Shown here: positions 35,670-44,909 of the stretch, piece after piece | How the letters are laid out: every line of letters starts with the position of its first letter | How positions within the stretch are numbered: position 1 is the stretch's first letter | Assembly: GCF_002217285.1 (NCBI RefSeq) | Contig: NZ_MUGW01000002.1 | Span: 62,001 to 126,000, forward strand | Length of the DNA: 64,000 bases | DNA from: Flavobacterium hercynium | GTDB taxonomy: Bacteria > Bacteroidota > Bacteroidia > Flavobacteriales > Flavobacteriaceae | Reading direction: 5' to 3' | Made by a program: the position numbers and the translations under genes | The notes under the pieces: generated by a model | The model's database searches: none | The model's input: the letters and a program-made list of their open reading frames with translations, nothing else | What the model was told of the DNA's origin: nothing

Positions 35670-37726
35670 TGGTATCTGGACATTACTCGTCCTAGTTTTT
35701 TCGAAAACGAATTAACAAGTTTTGAGTAATCTACAACCATTGACAAAAGCTCCGTATTATCTGAATTATCAGGTTTTATGGAGCTTTTTAATTCTTCGAT
35801 AATTTTATCTACCAAATACCAGCGCATAGACATGATGGTTTCATTAACGTATTGCGCAATTGTTTCGTGTTTCCCTTTCGAAAAAATATTTTGCCCTTCC
35901 CAATTGTGAAGCGTCAATCTTTCATCTTCCATCAAAATATCGGTTACTTCCTGAGCAAAGTCAGGCTGTAAGCGCATTAAATATTGCTCCAGACTGAATT
36001 TTTCATGTTGAAGATAAAAAGCAGTTAAATCCTGAAAAATTTCACGAAACAAATTATTAGAAAGTTCCACCTCGTCTTCCTGCAAACTCAAATAGATGCG
36101 CTGAAAAACTTTGTACTGTCTGTTTTCTGTAACCATTTCGATTTCACCTTCTTCATTATTCTTTAAGTGAACATCTTCAAACTCTTCTGTCTGATCTCCG
36201 TAAAGCAATAATATTTCAATTACTTTTCGCTCTAAACGATACAGAATATCAACTTTCTCCGTAGGTTGTGCCGAATATCCCGGCTCTCCCGGATAATCAT
36301 CTGGTGGTCCCGTTCTTGGATCTTCCGGGTCTCCTCCTGAATATCCTGCATTTTTAGGATTCTGATTTCTGAAAACTTCAAAAGGCTTTTGATCCTGCTT
36401 TAGCTTTTTATTTGCTTCTGCAATATCTTTTTGAATCAGCTGAGCCAAAGTACTTGTAAGCACCTGCTCTGAAATATCCATGATTCTGGCGCATTCCTGA
36501 ATATATACCTCACGCTGAATACGATCCGGAATTTTCGAAATACTATTGACCATATCTCTAATAAGATCGGCTTTTTTGATAGGATCGTTATTTGCATCTT
36601 TCATTAAAAGAGATGCTTTAAACTGTATAAAATCTTTACTGTTTGTTTCTAAATAAGCTACTAGCTCATCATGAGAATTTTTACGGGCAAAACTGTCCGG
36701 ATCTTCTCCGTCAGGAAAAGCACAAACTCTAACGTTCATACCTTCCTCCAAAATCAAATCGATTCCTCGAACAGAAGCACGTAATCCTGCAGCATCTCCA
36801 TCAAAAAGAACAGTTATGTTTCTGGTCAGACGATTTACCAACCTAATCTGATCTGGCGTTAAAGCGGTTCCTGATGACGCTACAACATTTTCTATTCCGG
36901 CTTGATTAAACTGAATAACATCGGTATAACCTTCTACCAAATAGCAATTGTTTTGTTTTGCAATAGCTTGTTTCGCCTGAAAGATTCCATAAAGCACTTT
37001 ACTTTTATGGTAAATATCACTTTCCGGCGAGTTTAAATACTTTGCTGCTTTTTTATCATTGGTTAAAATACGTCCTCCAAAGCCTAAAACTCGTCCGGAC
37101 ATACTTTGAATAGGAAACATCACACGTCCTTTGAATCGGTCAAAAGGACGATCTTCTCTCGCAATGGTTAATCCTGTACTTTCTAAAAACTCTAACTTAT
37201 ATCCTTTTCCTAACGCTTCTTTGGTAAGCGCATCCCAGGTTTCCGGAGAATACCCTAAATCAAACTTTTTAATGGTTTCATTGGTAAACCCTCTTTCTTT
37301 GAAATACGAAAGTCCAATCGCTTTTCCTTCTTCTGAATTGAGTAAAACATCATGAAAATACTTTGCCGCAAATTCTGAAACTAAATACATACTTTCACGA
37401 ACATCTGTCATCGCTTTTTCAGCATCAGATTGTTCTGTTTCTTCAATTTCTATATTGTACTTTCTCGCCAGATAACGAATGGCTTCCGGATAGGTAAACT
37501 GCGAATGTTCCATTAAGAATTTAACAGAGTTCCCTCCTTTTCCGGTACTAAAATCTTTCCATATTCCTTTTGCAGGCGAAACCATAAACGACGGAGAGCG
37601 CTCATCTGAAAACGGACTCAATCCTTTGAAATTACTTCCGGCACGTTTTAGATTAACAAAATCACCAATAACCTCCTCTACACGAGCAGTTTCAAAAACA
37701 GTATCAATTGTATTTTGTGAAATCAA
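35666..37726 (-). CDS. dnaG: DNA primase DnaG with degenerate zinc-finger
   Basis: 686 residues, TTG start (MISQNTIDTVFETARVEEV is the expected N-terminus). Makes RNA primers for replication. The TOPRIM core is intact: LVEGYTDVIQFNQAGIENVVASSGTALT and VLFDGDAAGLRASVRG. The N-terminal zinc-binding domain keeps its shape, but its ligands are gone: CPFH is SPFS (37-40) and the CxxC of CFGCG is D58-F-S-T61. From memory this replacement is common among Flavobacteriia, so it is a lineage trait rather than damage. A Pro/Gly-rich linker (about 455-480) precedes the DnaB-binding tail. Confidence 0.95.
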   Translation of the reverse strand: MISQNTIDTVFETARVEEVIGDFVNLKRAGSNFKGLSPFSDERSPSFMVSPAKGIWKDFSTGKGGNSVKFLMEHSQFTYPEAIRYLARKYNIEIEETEQSDAEKAMTDVRESMYLVSEFAAKYFHDVLLNSEEGKAIGLSYFKERGFTNETIKKFDLGYSPETWDALTKEALGKGYKLEFLESTGLTIAREDRPFDRFKGRVMFPIQSMSGRVLGFGGRILTNDKKAAKYLNSPESDIYHKSKVLYGIFQAKQAIAKQNNCYLVEGYTDVIQFNQAGIENVVASSGTALTPDQIRLVNRLTRNITVLFDGDAAGLRASVRGIDLILEEGMNVRVCAFPDGEDPDSFARKNSHDELVAYLETNSKDFIQFKASLLMKDANNDPIKKADLIRDMVNSISKIPDRIQREVYIQECARIMDISEQVLTSTLAQLIQKDIAEANKKLKQDQKPFEVFRNQNPKNAGYSGGDPEDPRTGPPDDYPGEPGYSAQPTEKVDILYRLERKVIEILLLYGDQTEEFEDVHLKNNEEGEIEMVTENRQYKVFQRIYLSLQEDEVELSNNLFREIFQDLTAFYLQHEKFSLEQYLMRLQPDFAQEVTDILMEDERLTLHNWEGQNIFSKGKHETIAQYVNETIMSMRWYLVDKIIEELKSSIKPDNSDNTELLSMVVDYSKLVNSFSKKLGRVMSRYH

Positions 37727-37801
37727 AACGTAAAATATTTTTAGAGTTTAGAGCCTGTAAAAGTACACAAATCCTGCATTAAACAAGGTAATTTCAAATA
37801 A

Positions 37802-37829
37802 AAAAAGCACTTCTTTCGAAGTGCTTTTT
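37802..37829. terminator. Intrinsic terminator after the porin-like gene
   Basis: AAAAAGCACTTC and GAAGTGCTTTTT form a 12-bp stem with a 4-nt loop, 25 bp past the stop codon of the minus-strand gene. Confidence 0.9.
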
Positions 37830-37853
37830 CTACTAACTAATCGCAATCTTGTT

Positions 37854-38888
37854 TTAATTCAAATCAAAACGTAATCCTAATGAAATATTATTTTCTTTTA
37901 CTTCATTATCTTTAAATAAGGGGTTCAAATCATATTTTAAATACAAACTTACATCCCTGTAACCTACGTAAGAACTTAATCCATAAATAAAATTATTTAC
38001 ATTATAATCTCCTTTTATGATCGTTTTGTATTTTAAATCTTCTTCTTCAAATTTTAAAATTTGTTTCGATTTCACGTTAACTCCGGCATAACCACCAATT
38101 CCAAAACGAAAACTTTTATGTGTTTTGAAATATTTTTTCCCATCTGTTTCTTTTGCTTTTGTAAAATCAAATTCTAAATGCGCCGGCACAACAAGATATA
38201 CGTTTCTAAAACGAGACTCCGTTAAATGCACTGGATTTACCTCTAAATTGGTCTGATTTCCGCTTACCACAAAACTGCGATTATCTGTTGGCCTGATATT
38301 ATTGTACATTACCGAAAGCCCGTATTTGGCGTGTAGTAAATTATCATTTTTGAATAGCCTTGTATTATAGGTCAGACCCCATTCGTAAAAATGCGAACCT
38401 TTAAAACGATAATTAGAATCCTGAAGTTCTCCGTCCTGCATCATGTTATTTAAACCCATCGCAAATACAAATTGTGAAGTGGTTCGTTTTTCGCCATGAA
38501 TACGCGTTGAGTCTCTCTCCCATTTTCTTGGATTAAAACGAAGAATGTATACACGAGACGAATCTTCTTTTATTTTTCCGTCTACTTTTTGTTGTACCAA
38601 TTCGTTCAATTCATTTTGCGCCAGCGTTACTTTTTCTTCTATGCGTAGTGCTCTGGCTTCTGCCAATTCTATTTTGCGTTTTTCTGCTTGTTCGTGCGAA
38701 ATCTTCCCTTCCGATAACTGGACATTTACTACTTCTACTTCTTCCTTTAAAGCTTCTTTTTCTTCTTTGGTAATCTGCTCTATTTTATTGGCAATCTTCT
38801 TTGCTTTCGATTCAAAGGTTTCCTGTCCCAATACTTTGCTAACAAATAAGAAAATGAGAATAACGAGATAAACTGTAAAATTTTTCAT
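37854..38888 (-). CDS. Outer-membrane beta-barrel protein with N-terminal coiled coil
   Basis: 344 residues. A signal peptide (VYLVILIFLFVSKVLGQ) is followed by a highly charged helix rich in Glu/Lys (about residues 22-105), then a barrel-like part of alternating strands ending in ISLGLRFDLN. The coiled coil could reach the peptidoglycan or trimerise. No named family. It is downstream of the sigma/anti-sigma pair on the same strand across a simple-repeat spacer, a layout in which the last gene is often a target, but that is inference. Confidence 0.7.
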   Translation of the reverse strand: MKNFTVYLVILIFLFVSKVLGQETFESKAKKIANKIEQITKEEKEALKEEVEVVNVQLSEGKISHEQAEKRKIELAEARALRIEEKVTLAQNELNELVQQKVDGKIKEDSSRVYILRFNPRKWERDSTRIHGEKRTTSQFVFAMGLNNMMQDGELQDSNYRFKGSHFYEWGLTYNTRLFKNDNLLHAKYGLSVMYNNIRPTDNRSFVVSGNQTNLEVNPVHLTESRFRNVYLVVPAHLEFDFTKAKETDGKKYFKTHKSFRFGIGGYAGVNVKSKQILKFEEEDLKYKTIIKGDYNVNNFIYGLSSYVGYRDVSLYLKYDLNPLFKDNEVKENNISLGLRFDLN

Positions 38889-38899
38889 GATTGATTTTT

Positions 38900-39050
38900 T
38901 TTTGATTGTTGATTGATGATTTTAATTGTGAATTGTAAGTTGTGAACGGTGAACTGTGAATAGTAAATTGTAGATTATAGATTGTGGATTGTGGATTGTG
39001 GATTATAAAATGTAATTCATAATTCATAATTCATAATTCATAATTCATAA
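38900..39050. repeat. Low-complexity word repeats
   Basis: The spacer is composed of short drifting words: GATTGTGGATTGTGGATTGTG (9-nt-like units near 38983-39004) and five copies of TAATTCATAATTCAT-type 9-mers (39012-39049). It gives spurious frames on both strands. Unlike the arms around the four-helix-bundle genes, no mirror copy exists nearby. Confidence 0.85.
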
Positions 39051-39054
39051 CTCT

Positions 39055-39798
39055 TTATTCTTCTTGATTTCGATTCGTTATAGCCACTTTTACTGATTGA
39101 TAATTCTTGTTGACTTTAGCAATCATTTTTTCTCTAAACGAAAGTTCTAATTCGCCATCGACTTGATTAAGCAGATCATTGGCATTAATTTTTACTTTTG
39201 ATTTTGGTTTCACTACATTATCAGCTAAATTATTTTTTTCAGCCTTTACCAATAATTGATCTGTGCTTTCTTTTGCAGCGGTTTCTGTAACTGCACTTTG
39301 GTTTTTGATTGATTGTATTTCCTGATTTTGATTGATGATTGAAGACTCCGTTATTTGATTTGACGCAATGTGTATGGTTTTATTTGACTTCGTACTTCTA
39401 TTAATGCCTTCTTGATTTGTCGACTTTACCGAAACTTGTTCTGAAACTGCAATAACTTTTTTATCTGAATCTTTTTGGAGAACAATAGTTTTTATAACAG
39501 AATCTTTTTGTGTTCCCTCTTCGATTACTACATTCTTATCATTCTGAACTTCGATAGTGTTCAAAACTTCCGATGAATTTTTACTTTGATTAAAGAAGAT
39601 AGTACCCAACAATAGAAAACCCGCTATACTTGCCGCGACATACATCCATTTTCTTTTGTTTTTAGCTTTTTTTGCAGGCTTATTTTCTTCAGCAATACTC
39701 AGCATCGCATCCAATCGATCCCAGGCTTTGTCACTTGGTTCGATCTTGCGTTGGTTTAGCTTTTCACGGAAATCCTTTTCAAAATTATTCGGTTCCAT
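39055..39798 (-). CDS. Probable anti-sigma factor or sigma-associated membrane protein
   Basis: 247 residues. A short cytoplasmic N-terminus (FEKDFREKLNQRKIEPSDKAWDRLDAMLSIAEENK) has the helix-W-x-x-L pattern seen in flavobacterial anti-sigma-like proteins, followed by a single TM helix (WMYVAASIAGFLLLGTIFF, ~50-68) and a Ser/Thr/Lys/Asn-rich periplasmic tail. The start overlaps the end of the ECF sigma gene by 14 bp, the usual coupling of sigma and anti-sigma. The periplasmic part has no recognisable domain. Confidence 0.65.
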   Translation of the reverse strand: MEPNNFEKDFREKLNQRKIEPSDKAWDRLDAMLSIAEENKPAKKAKNKRKWMYVAASIAGFLLLGTIFFNQSKNSSEVLNTIEVQNDKNVVIEEGTQKDSVIKTIVLQKDSDKKVIAVSEQVSVKSTNQEGINRSTKSNKTIHIASNQITESSIINQNQEIQSIKNQSAVTETAAKESTDQLLVKAEKNNLADNVVKPKSKVKINANDLLNQVDGELELSFREKMIAKVNKNYQSVKVAITNRNQEE

Positions 39799-40345
39799 TA
39801 TCTTGTTTTTTTAATGTATTAATTTGTGTCTGCAGCATTTTTCTGGCGTGCGACAATTGAGATTTAGATGTTCCTTCATTAATTCCTAACATCTTTGCAA
39901 TTTCATTATGCTTGTATCCTTCGATAGCGTATAAATTAAAAACCATTTTGTAGCCATCCGGCAAAGCATCTATTAAAAACTGAATCTGATCTATGGAGAA
40001 CTGACTGTCAATAGCGTTAAAACTTTCTTCTATATAAATTTCGTCTTCAACAAATTTTACTTTTTTCTGAACTCTTAAATACGAAATACATTCATTAACC
40101 ATAATTCTACGAATCCAGCCTTCGAAACTGCCTTTATGCTCAAATTTGTTTAAACTGGTAAAGACTTTCATGAACGCTGTGATCATTACATCTTCTGCTA
40201 ATTGAATGTCTTTTATGTATTGTCGGCAAACACTCAGCATCTTCGAAGAAAAACGGCTATAAATCTGCTGCTGCGCTTGTCGATTATTTTCGACAGCCAA
40301 CTTTATGATTTCGGTTTCTTCTTGATGTAAATAAATAATTTTCAT
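39785..40345 (-). CDS. ECF RNA polymerase sigma factor
   Basis: 186 residues. Region 2 is present (QQQIYSRFSSKMLSVCRQYIKDIQLAEDVMITAFMKVFTSLNKFEHKGSFEGWIRRIMVNECISYLR) and region 4 (IQFLIDALPDGYKMVFNLYAIEGYKHNEIAKMLGINEGTSKSQLSHARKMLQ), joined by a short linker, the standard group 4 sigma factor. It is translationally coupled to the membrane protein downstream, which is probably its regulator. Confidence 0.95.
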   Translation of the reverse strand: MKIIYLHQEETEIIKLAVENNRQAQQQIYSRFSSKMLSVCRQYIKDIQLAEDVMITAFMKVFTSLNKFEHKGSFEGWIRRIMVNECISYLRVQKKVKFVEDEIYIEESFNAIDSQFSIDQIQFLIDALPDGYKMVFNLYAIEGYKHNEIAKMLGINEGTSKSQLSHARKMLQTQINTLKKQDNGTE

Positions 40346-40520
40346 TAATAAGCGTACAGATTTTGTTTTACTAACAGACTTCTATTAGCATAGACGATTA
40401 AAGTTGTAAAAGGGTTGCATGAGGTATGAAAAATTAAAATTAAAAAATTAAAAAACAACATAACACACTAACTGTAAAACAATTAGCATGATATTTAATT
40501 CTTAATTTATTTTAAAAACT

Positions 40521-41498
40521 TTATTTTTTTCTTTCGATAACGTAGTTCACCATTAAGGTAAGTGCTGCTTTAAACTCTGAATCAGGGTAATTTTCTAATA
40601 AGGCAAGTGCTTCTTGTTGAAATTGCACCATTTTATTTTCGGCGTAAGCCAAACCATTATTATTTTTTACAAAAGCAATTACTTCTTTAACGCGTTTCTT
40701 GTCTTTGTTGTGGTTTTTGATGGAGTTTATCAACCACTTTTTTTCCTGAGTTGTACAGGTATTCAGAACATGAATTAACGGCAAGGTCATTTTCTGTTCT
40801 TTGATATCGATTCCGGTTGGTTTACCAATAGCTTCTTCGCTGTAATCGAATAAATCGTCTTTGATCTGGAAAGCCATTCCGATAAGTTCACCGAACTTAC
40901 GCATGTTTTCGACTTCTGCCTCATCCTCAATTACTGATTTCGCACCCAAAGCACAACATGCCGCAATAAGTGTAGCTGTCTTTTTTCGGATGATTTCGTA
41001 ATAAACGTCTTCTGTAATATCGAGTCTTCTGGCTTTTTCAATCTGAAGTAATTCGCCTTCGCTCATTTCGCGAACGGCAACTGAAATGATTTTAAGTAAA
41101 TCAAAATCGCCATTGTCTATAGATAGCAACAATCCTTTTGATAATAAATAGTCTCCAACCAAAACGGCAATTTTGTTCTTCCAAAGCGCATTTATAGAGA
41201 AGAATCCGCGGCGGCGATTACTATCATCGACTACATCATCATGAACTAAAGTTGCGGTATGAATAAGCTCAATTACAGAAGAGCCACGATACGTTCTTTC
41301 GTTTACTATGCCTCCCGAAACCATTTTTGCTGTAAGAAATACAAACATCGGACGCATTTGCTTTCCTTTTCGGTTTACGATAAAATAGGTAATACGGTTC
41401 AGTAACGCAACCTTTGAAGTCATCGATTCATGGAACTTTGTTTCAAAAAGTTCCATCTCGTCAAAGATGGGCTGTTTTATTTGGGAAGTAATATTCAT
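40521..41498 (-). CDS. Polyprenyl diphosphate synthase
   Basis: 325 residues, all-helical trans-isoprenyl diphosphate synthase. The first Asp-rich motif is VHDDVVDDSNRRRG and the second IKDDLFDY, binding Mg and the allylic diphosphate. Likely makes an octaprenyl- or similar side chain for menaquinone, by analogy with family members; product length cannot be read reliably. A minus-strand TATATTTG (41507-41514) immediately upstream is a probable -7 box, 9 bp from the ATG. Confidence 0.93.
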   Translation of the reverse strand: MNITSQIKQPIFDEMELFETKFHESMTSKVALLNRITYFIVNRKGKQMRPMFVFLTAKMVSGGIVNERTYRGSSVIELIHTATLVHDDVVDDSNRRRGFFSINALWKNKIAVLVGDYLLSKGLLLSIDNGDFDLLKIISVAVREMSEGELLQIEKARRLDITEDVYYEIIRKKTATLIAACCALGAKSVIEDEAEVENMRKFGELIGMAFQIKDDLFDYSEEAIGKPTGIDIKEQKMTLPLIHVLNTCTTQEKKWLINSIKNHNKDKKRVKEVIAFVKNNNGLAYAENKMVQFQQEALALLENYPDSEFKAALTLMVNYVIERKK

Positions 41499-41506
41499 TT
41501 CGATTC

Positions 41507-41514
41507 CAAATATA
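41507..41514 (-). promoter_or_regulatory. Candidate -7 box for the polyprenyl synthase gene
   Basis: Minus-strand TATATTTG fits TAnnTTTG; only 8 bp separate it from the ATG, implying a very short leader. Confidence 0.45.
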
Positions 41515-41702
41515 CTATTTTTAATAAAAAAACGTTCTTTATTTTATATTAGTATATGAATATTTTATGTTTTTATTGAAAAGTAAAACAAAAATACTAA
41601 AATGCAGTCTTTAATCTAAATTCAATTAAAAATATTGTGAAGAATAATTAAAGATGATGGTTTAGCAGAAAAACATTTTAAAACACACCACCCTTTTTGC
41701 CC

Positions 41703-41749
41703 AAAAAAAGCATTAAAAACAAGTTGTTACTTGTCTTTAATGCTTTTTT
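41703..41749. terminator. Intrinsic terminator after rlmN
   Basis: AAAAAGCATTAAA and TTTAATGCTTTTT pair around an inner ACAAG/CTTGT stem, 26 bp past the rlmN stop on the minus strand. Confidence 0.8.
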
Positions 41750-41774
41750 ATTTATTTGAAATCTTTATTTTGAC

Positions 41775-42812
41775 TTATCCTTCTTTATTGGCTAATTGTC
41801 CGCAGGCGGCATCGATATCTTTTCCGCGGCTGCGTCGCACTTTTACTACTACGCCAATATTTTCTAATGCTTTTATGTAAGCTAAAATTGATTCTTCTGA
41901 AGCTTGCTGAAACTCTCCGTCATCAATTGGATTGTATTCAATTAAATTTACTTTGCAGGGTACATACTTGCAAAACTTGACCAATGCATCAATCGAAGCT
42001 TTATCATCATTAATACCTTTCCACACTACATATTCGTACGAGATTTTACTTTTCGTTTTTCTGTACCAATATTCTAATGCTTCTCTTAAATCTGCTAAAG
42101 GGAAATTTTTACTAAAAGGCATAATGCGGGCACGGGTTTCGTCGATAGCGGAATGCAACGAAACTGCTAATTTGAATTTCACATCATCATCAGCCATTTT
42201 TTTGATCATCTTCGGAATTCCCGAAGTCGATAACATAATACGTTTAGGAGACATTCCTAAACCTTCTGCCGAAGTGACCATATCGATTGCTTTGATGACA
42301 TTATTGTAATTCATCAAAGGCTCTCCCATTCCCATAAAAACAATATTCGAAAGCGGATGATTATGATACAGACGGCTTTCTTTATCAATTGCCATAATTT
42401 GATCGTAAATTTCGCCGGGCTCCAGATTTCGCATACGCTTTAATCGGGAAGTTGCACAAAAATTACAATCTAAACTACAGCCAACCTGACTCGAAACACA
42501 AGCAGTAGTTCTGGTATCTGTTGGAATTAAAACAGATTCGACTACCAAACCGTCATGCAGGCGTACAGCATTTTTTACTGTTCCGTCGCTGCTTCGCTGC
42601 ATGGTGTCTACCTTAATATGATTGATTACAAAATTATCTTCGAGCATCGAACGTGTTGCTTTTGCAACATTTGTCATATCCTCAAAACTATGCGCTCCTT
42701 TACTCCATAACCATTCATAAACTTGATTACCACGAAATGCTTTATCATTGTTTTTGACAAAAAAATCTCGAAGTTCGTCTTTTGATAAGGCTCTTATGTC
42801 TTTTTTTTCCAT
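41775..42812 (-). CDS. rlmN: 23S rRNA (adenine2503-C2)/tRNA methyltransferase RlmN
   Basis: 345 residues from the Met chosen here (MEKKDIRALSKDELRDFF). Radical-SAM enzyme; the cluster-binding cysteines lie in VGCSLDCNFCATS (CxxxCxxC). Other family blocks are FMGMGEPLMNYNNVIKAI, MLSTSGIPKMIKKM, LAVSLHSAIDETRARIMP, NLIEYNP and the C-terminal GKDIDAACGQL with the second catalytic Cys. An ATG two codons earlier also exists, but a TAACTTTG -7 box (42823-42830) lies so close that transcription would start at or after it, favouring the later Met. Confidence 0.95.
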   Translation of the reverse strand: MEKKDIRALSKDELRDFFVKNNDKAFRGNQVYEWLWSKGAHSFEDMTNVAKATRSMLEDNFVINHIKVDTMQRSSDGTVKNAVRLHDGLVVESVLIPTDTRTTACVSSQVGCSLDCNFCATSRLKRMRNLEPGEIYDQIMAIDKESRLYHNHPLSNIVFMGMGEPLMNYNNVIKAIDMVTSAEGLGMSPKRIMLSTSGIPKMIKKMADDDVKFKLAVSLHSAIDETRARIMPFSKNFPLADLREALEYWYRKTKSKISYEYVVWKGINDDKASIDALVKFCKYVPCKVNLIEYNPIDDGEFQQASEESILAYIKALENIGVVVKVRRSRGKDIDAACGQLANKEG

Positions 42813-42822
42813 TTGCATGGTG

Positions 42823-42830
42823 CAAAGTTA
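42823..42830 (-). promoter_or_regulatory. Candidate -7 box for rlmN
   Basis: Minus-strand TAACTTTG fits TAnnTTTG and lies 10 bp before the preferred ATG, implying a nearly leaderless mRNA. Confidence 0.45.
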
Positions 42831-42941
42831 ATCACTTTTGTCATTTTTTTTTTGATTTTTTACTCCATTGTTAATTAAGTCCAAAAATTATAAAAATAAT
42901 TTCATTTTTATTTCAAACGTTATATTAGAGCTGAAGCCCTG

Positions 42942-43023
42942 TGATTGCTCATTTCGCAATTTCAGCATGTGGATTTTGCTAAAATCACAAAATTTGATGC
43001 TGTTTTTGAGAAATCAGCAATCA
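42942..43023. repeat. Nested hairpin, candidate structured RNA or repeat
   Basis: In the gene-free stretch 42819-43295, TGATTGCTCATTTC (42942-42955) pairs with GAAATCAGCAATCA (43010-43023) with one mismatch, CAGCAT (42963-42968) with ATGCTG (42997-43002), and GATTTT (42972-42977) with AAAATC (42981-42986). The three stems nest, giving an 82-nt fold. It could be a small RNA, a REP-like element or part of the leader of the YceI gene. Confidence 0.5.
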
Positions 43024-43192
43024 TAATAAATTCTACAAAACATACAAATAACTGATTATCAATGAATTAACATTAAAAAAGAATAATTAAAACCATAAAT
43101 CATCTGTTTAAATGCTTTTACCCTTATTATTATAACTATTTAATAAAACTTTAACCATGATTTTTATCATCTTATAAGATAGGTATGGGTGG

Positions 43193-43200
43193 TAAATTTG
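43193..43200 (+). promoter_or_regulatory. Candidate -7 box for the first YceI gene
   Basis: TAAATTTG fits TAnnTTTG and lies 95 bp upstream of the ATG at 43296. Confidence 0.4.
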
Positions 43201-43295
43201 TACTATAAAAATAAAGGAAAGGATTTAATACTCTCACTAACGGTAATCAAATCACAAACTTTCTTTATTTGACCTACTAACTAAACACTATCAAA

Positions 43296-43886
43296 ATGAG
43301 AACAATTAAATCAATTTTAGCAGCAGCGCTTTTATTAACAATAACATTACAAGCAAACGCGCAAAGAAAATATAACGTATCTGAATCTAGTTTTGAAATT
43401 GCAGGAACTTCTAATATTCATGATTGGACAATGAAATCTACAGCAGCAAATGGTACAGCAAATTTACGTATTGTTGATTCTAAGCTGGCTGGAATAAATA
43501 GCTTAAACATTATACTAGTAGCAGAAAGCTTAAAAAGTGGCAAATCAAGTATGGATCATGTGGCCTATGAAACTTTAGACACAAAAACCAATAACACGAT
43601 CAGCTATTTTTTAAAAAATGCAGAAAAAGTGAATGAAACTACATGGGCGCTAACCGGAATATATACAATTGCAGGCGTTAGTAGAGAATACAAGACTCAG
43701 GTAAAAATCGGCATTAACAATGACATGTTTACCTTACAAGGAGCTAACCACATCACTTTTACTGATTTTGAAATGGCACCTCCAACAGCAGCCCTGGGAG
43801 CTGTAAAAGCTGGAAAAGACGTAACAGTGATTTTTAACATCACTTTTGATCCAGCCGGTGCAAAGAATTTTTTATCAAGTAATTAA
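43296..43886 (+). CDS. YceI family periplasmic protein (copy 1)
   Basis: 196 residues. Signal peptide (SILAAALLLTITLQANAQ), then a YceI beta-barrel: FEIAGTSNIHDWTMKSTAANG opening, SSMDHVAYETLDTKTNNTISY centre, ITFTDFEMAPPTAALGAVKAGKDVTVIFNITF end. YceI proteins are lipocalin-like and bind isoprenoid-type lipids or quinones in the periplasm. It has its own promoter and is followed by a second copy 430 bp later. Confidence 0.92.
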   Translation: MRTIKSILAAALLLTITLQANAQRKYNVSESSFEIAGTSNIHDWTMKSTAANGTANLRIVDSKLAGINSLNIILVAESLKSGKSSMDHVAYETLDTKTNNTISYFLKNAEKVNETTWALTGIYTIAGVSREYKTQVKIGINNDMFTLQGANHITFTDFEMAPPTAALGAVKAGKDVTVIFNITFDPAGAKNFLSSN

Positions 43887-44316
43887 TTTAAAAATGGTTT
43901 CGATGTAAGCCATACTCAGACCGAATCTTTATTATAACTACAATAATGCCCTATTATCACACGAGTGATTTATAGACAATGGTTCTATGCCTTTTAAATA
44001 CCACAATTAAGGTATAAAAAACTACAATCAATCGTTTTCGCTGGGTATTTGGAGTATAAAACTGACTATTAATTTGTTAATGTAATAAAAATCTATATCT
44101 TAGTTCTATAAATAAACTAATTCCTATTTAAAATATAGTGAGCAAGTATTTAGTAGGTTTATTAAGATTTTAGGTTCTTATTCGATAAAATTGCTAAAAA
44201 ATAACGAGGTAATTGTTTCGATGTCAGATCAAAAAACATTAAATCAGTTTATTAAAATACCCAATAGTTATTAAGCCCAAGTCCCAAATTATTGTTTAAC
44301 CAAAAAAATTTCCAAA
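43887..44316. other. 430-bp spacer between YceI copies 1 and 2
   Basis: AT-rich, no gene on either strand. The words GGTTTCGATGTAAG (43896) and TTGTTTCGATGTCAG (44214) share GTTTCGATGT at the two ends, perhaps a trace of duplication. No clear promoter consensus, hairpin or small gene found. Confidence 0.3.
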
Positions 44317-44901
44317 ATGAACATTACAAAATTTAAATTATTAGCCTTTATTGCTTTTTTCGGAATTGCTACAATGGTAACCGCACAAAAAAGCTATAAA
44401 TTAGACAAAACATCTACTTTTTCAGTTGCAGGTACTTCAACGCTACACGATTGGGAAATGACATCTCCATCAGGAACAGAGAAAACAACCGCAGCTACAG
44501 GAACAGCCAATCTTACTATTGCAGATTCTAAACTTACAGCAATCGAAGCACTATCAATAAGCCTCCCGGTAGAAAACGTTAAAAGTCATAAAAAAAGTAT
44601 GGATAAAGTAGCTTATACTACTTTGAAAACAGACAAACACCCATCTCTTAAATATGTACTTAAATCAGCTCATAAAGTAAATGAAACTACTTGGGAACTT
44701 ACTGGTACTTACACTATCGCCGGAACAAACAAAGTTCTTAAAACAACTGTAAAAACAACTGTAACAAAAGACGGTCTTAACTTACAGGGATCTAACAAAA
44801 TCACTTTTACTGAATTTGGAATGAAATCTCCAACAGCAATGTTAGGTACTATTAAAACAGGTGAAGACTTAACGGTAAAATTTAATATAAACTTCAATTA
44901 A
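44317..44901 (+). CDS. YceI family periplasmic protein (copy 2)
   Basis: 194 residues. Signal peptide (LLAFIAFFGIATMVTAQ) and the same domain as copy 1: FSVAGTSTLHDWEMTSPSG, SHKKSMDKVAYTTLKTDKHPSLKYVL and ITFTEFGMKSPTAMLGTIKTGEDLTVKFNINFN. Similar in order and length to copy 1, so probably a tandem paralog. The porin-like gene follows 8 bp downstream, indicating one transcript. Confidence 0.92.
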   Translation: MNITKFKLLAFIAFFGIATMVTAQKSYKLDKTSTFSVAGTSTLHDWEMTSPSGTEKTTAATGTANLTIADSKLTAIEALSISLPVENVKSHKKSMDKVAYTTLKTDKHPSLKYVLKSAHKVNETTWELTGTYTIAGTNKVLKTTVKTTVTKDGLNLQGSNKITFTEFGMKSPTAMLGTIKTGEDLTVKFNINFN

Positions 44902-44909
44902 GAAGCGTC

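Noticed and set aside
38839..39027. Minus-strand frame MNYELHFIIHNPQSTIYN
   Set aside because: Pure translation of the low-complexity word repeats, a well-known artefact in Bacteroidetes annotation.
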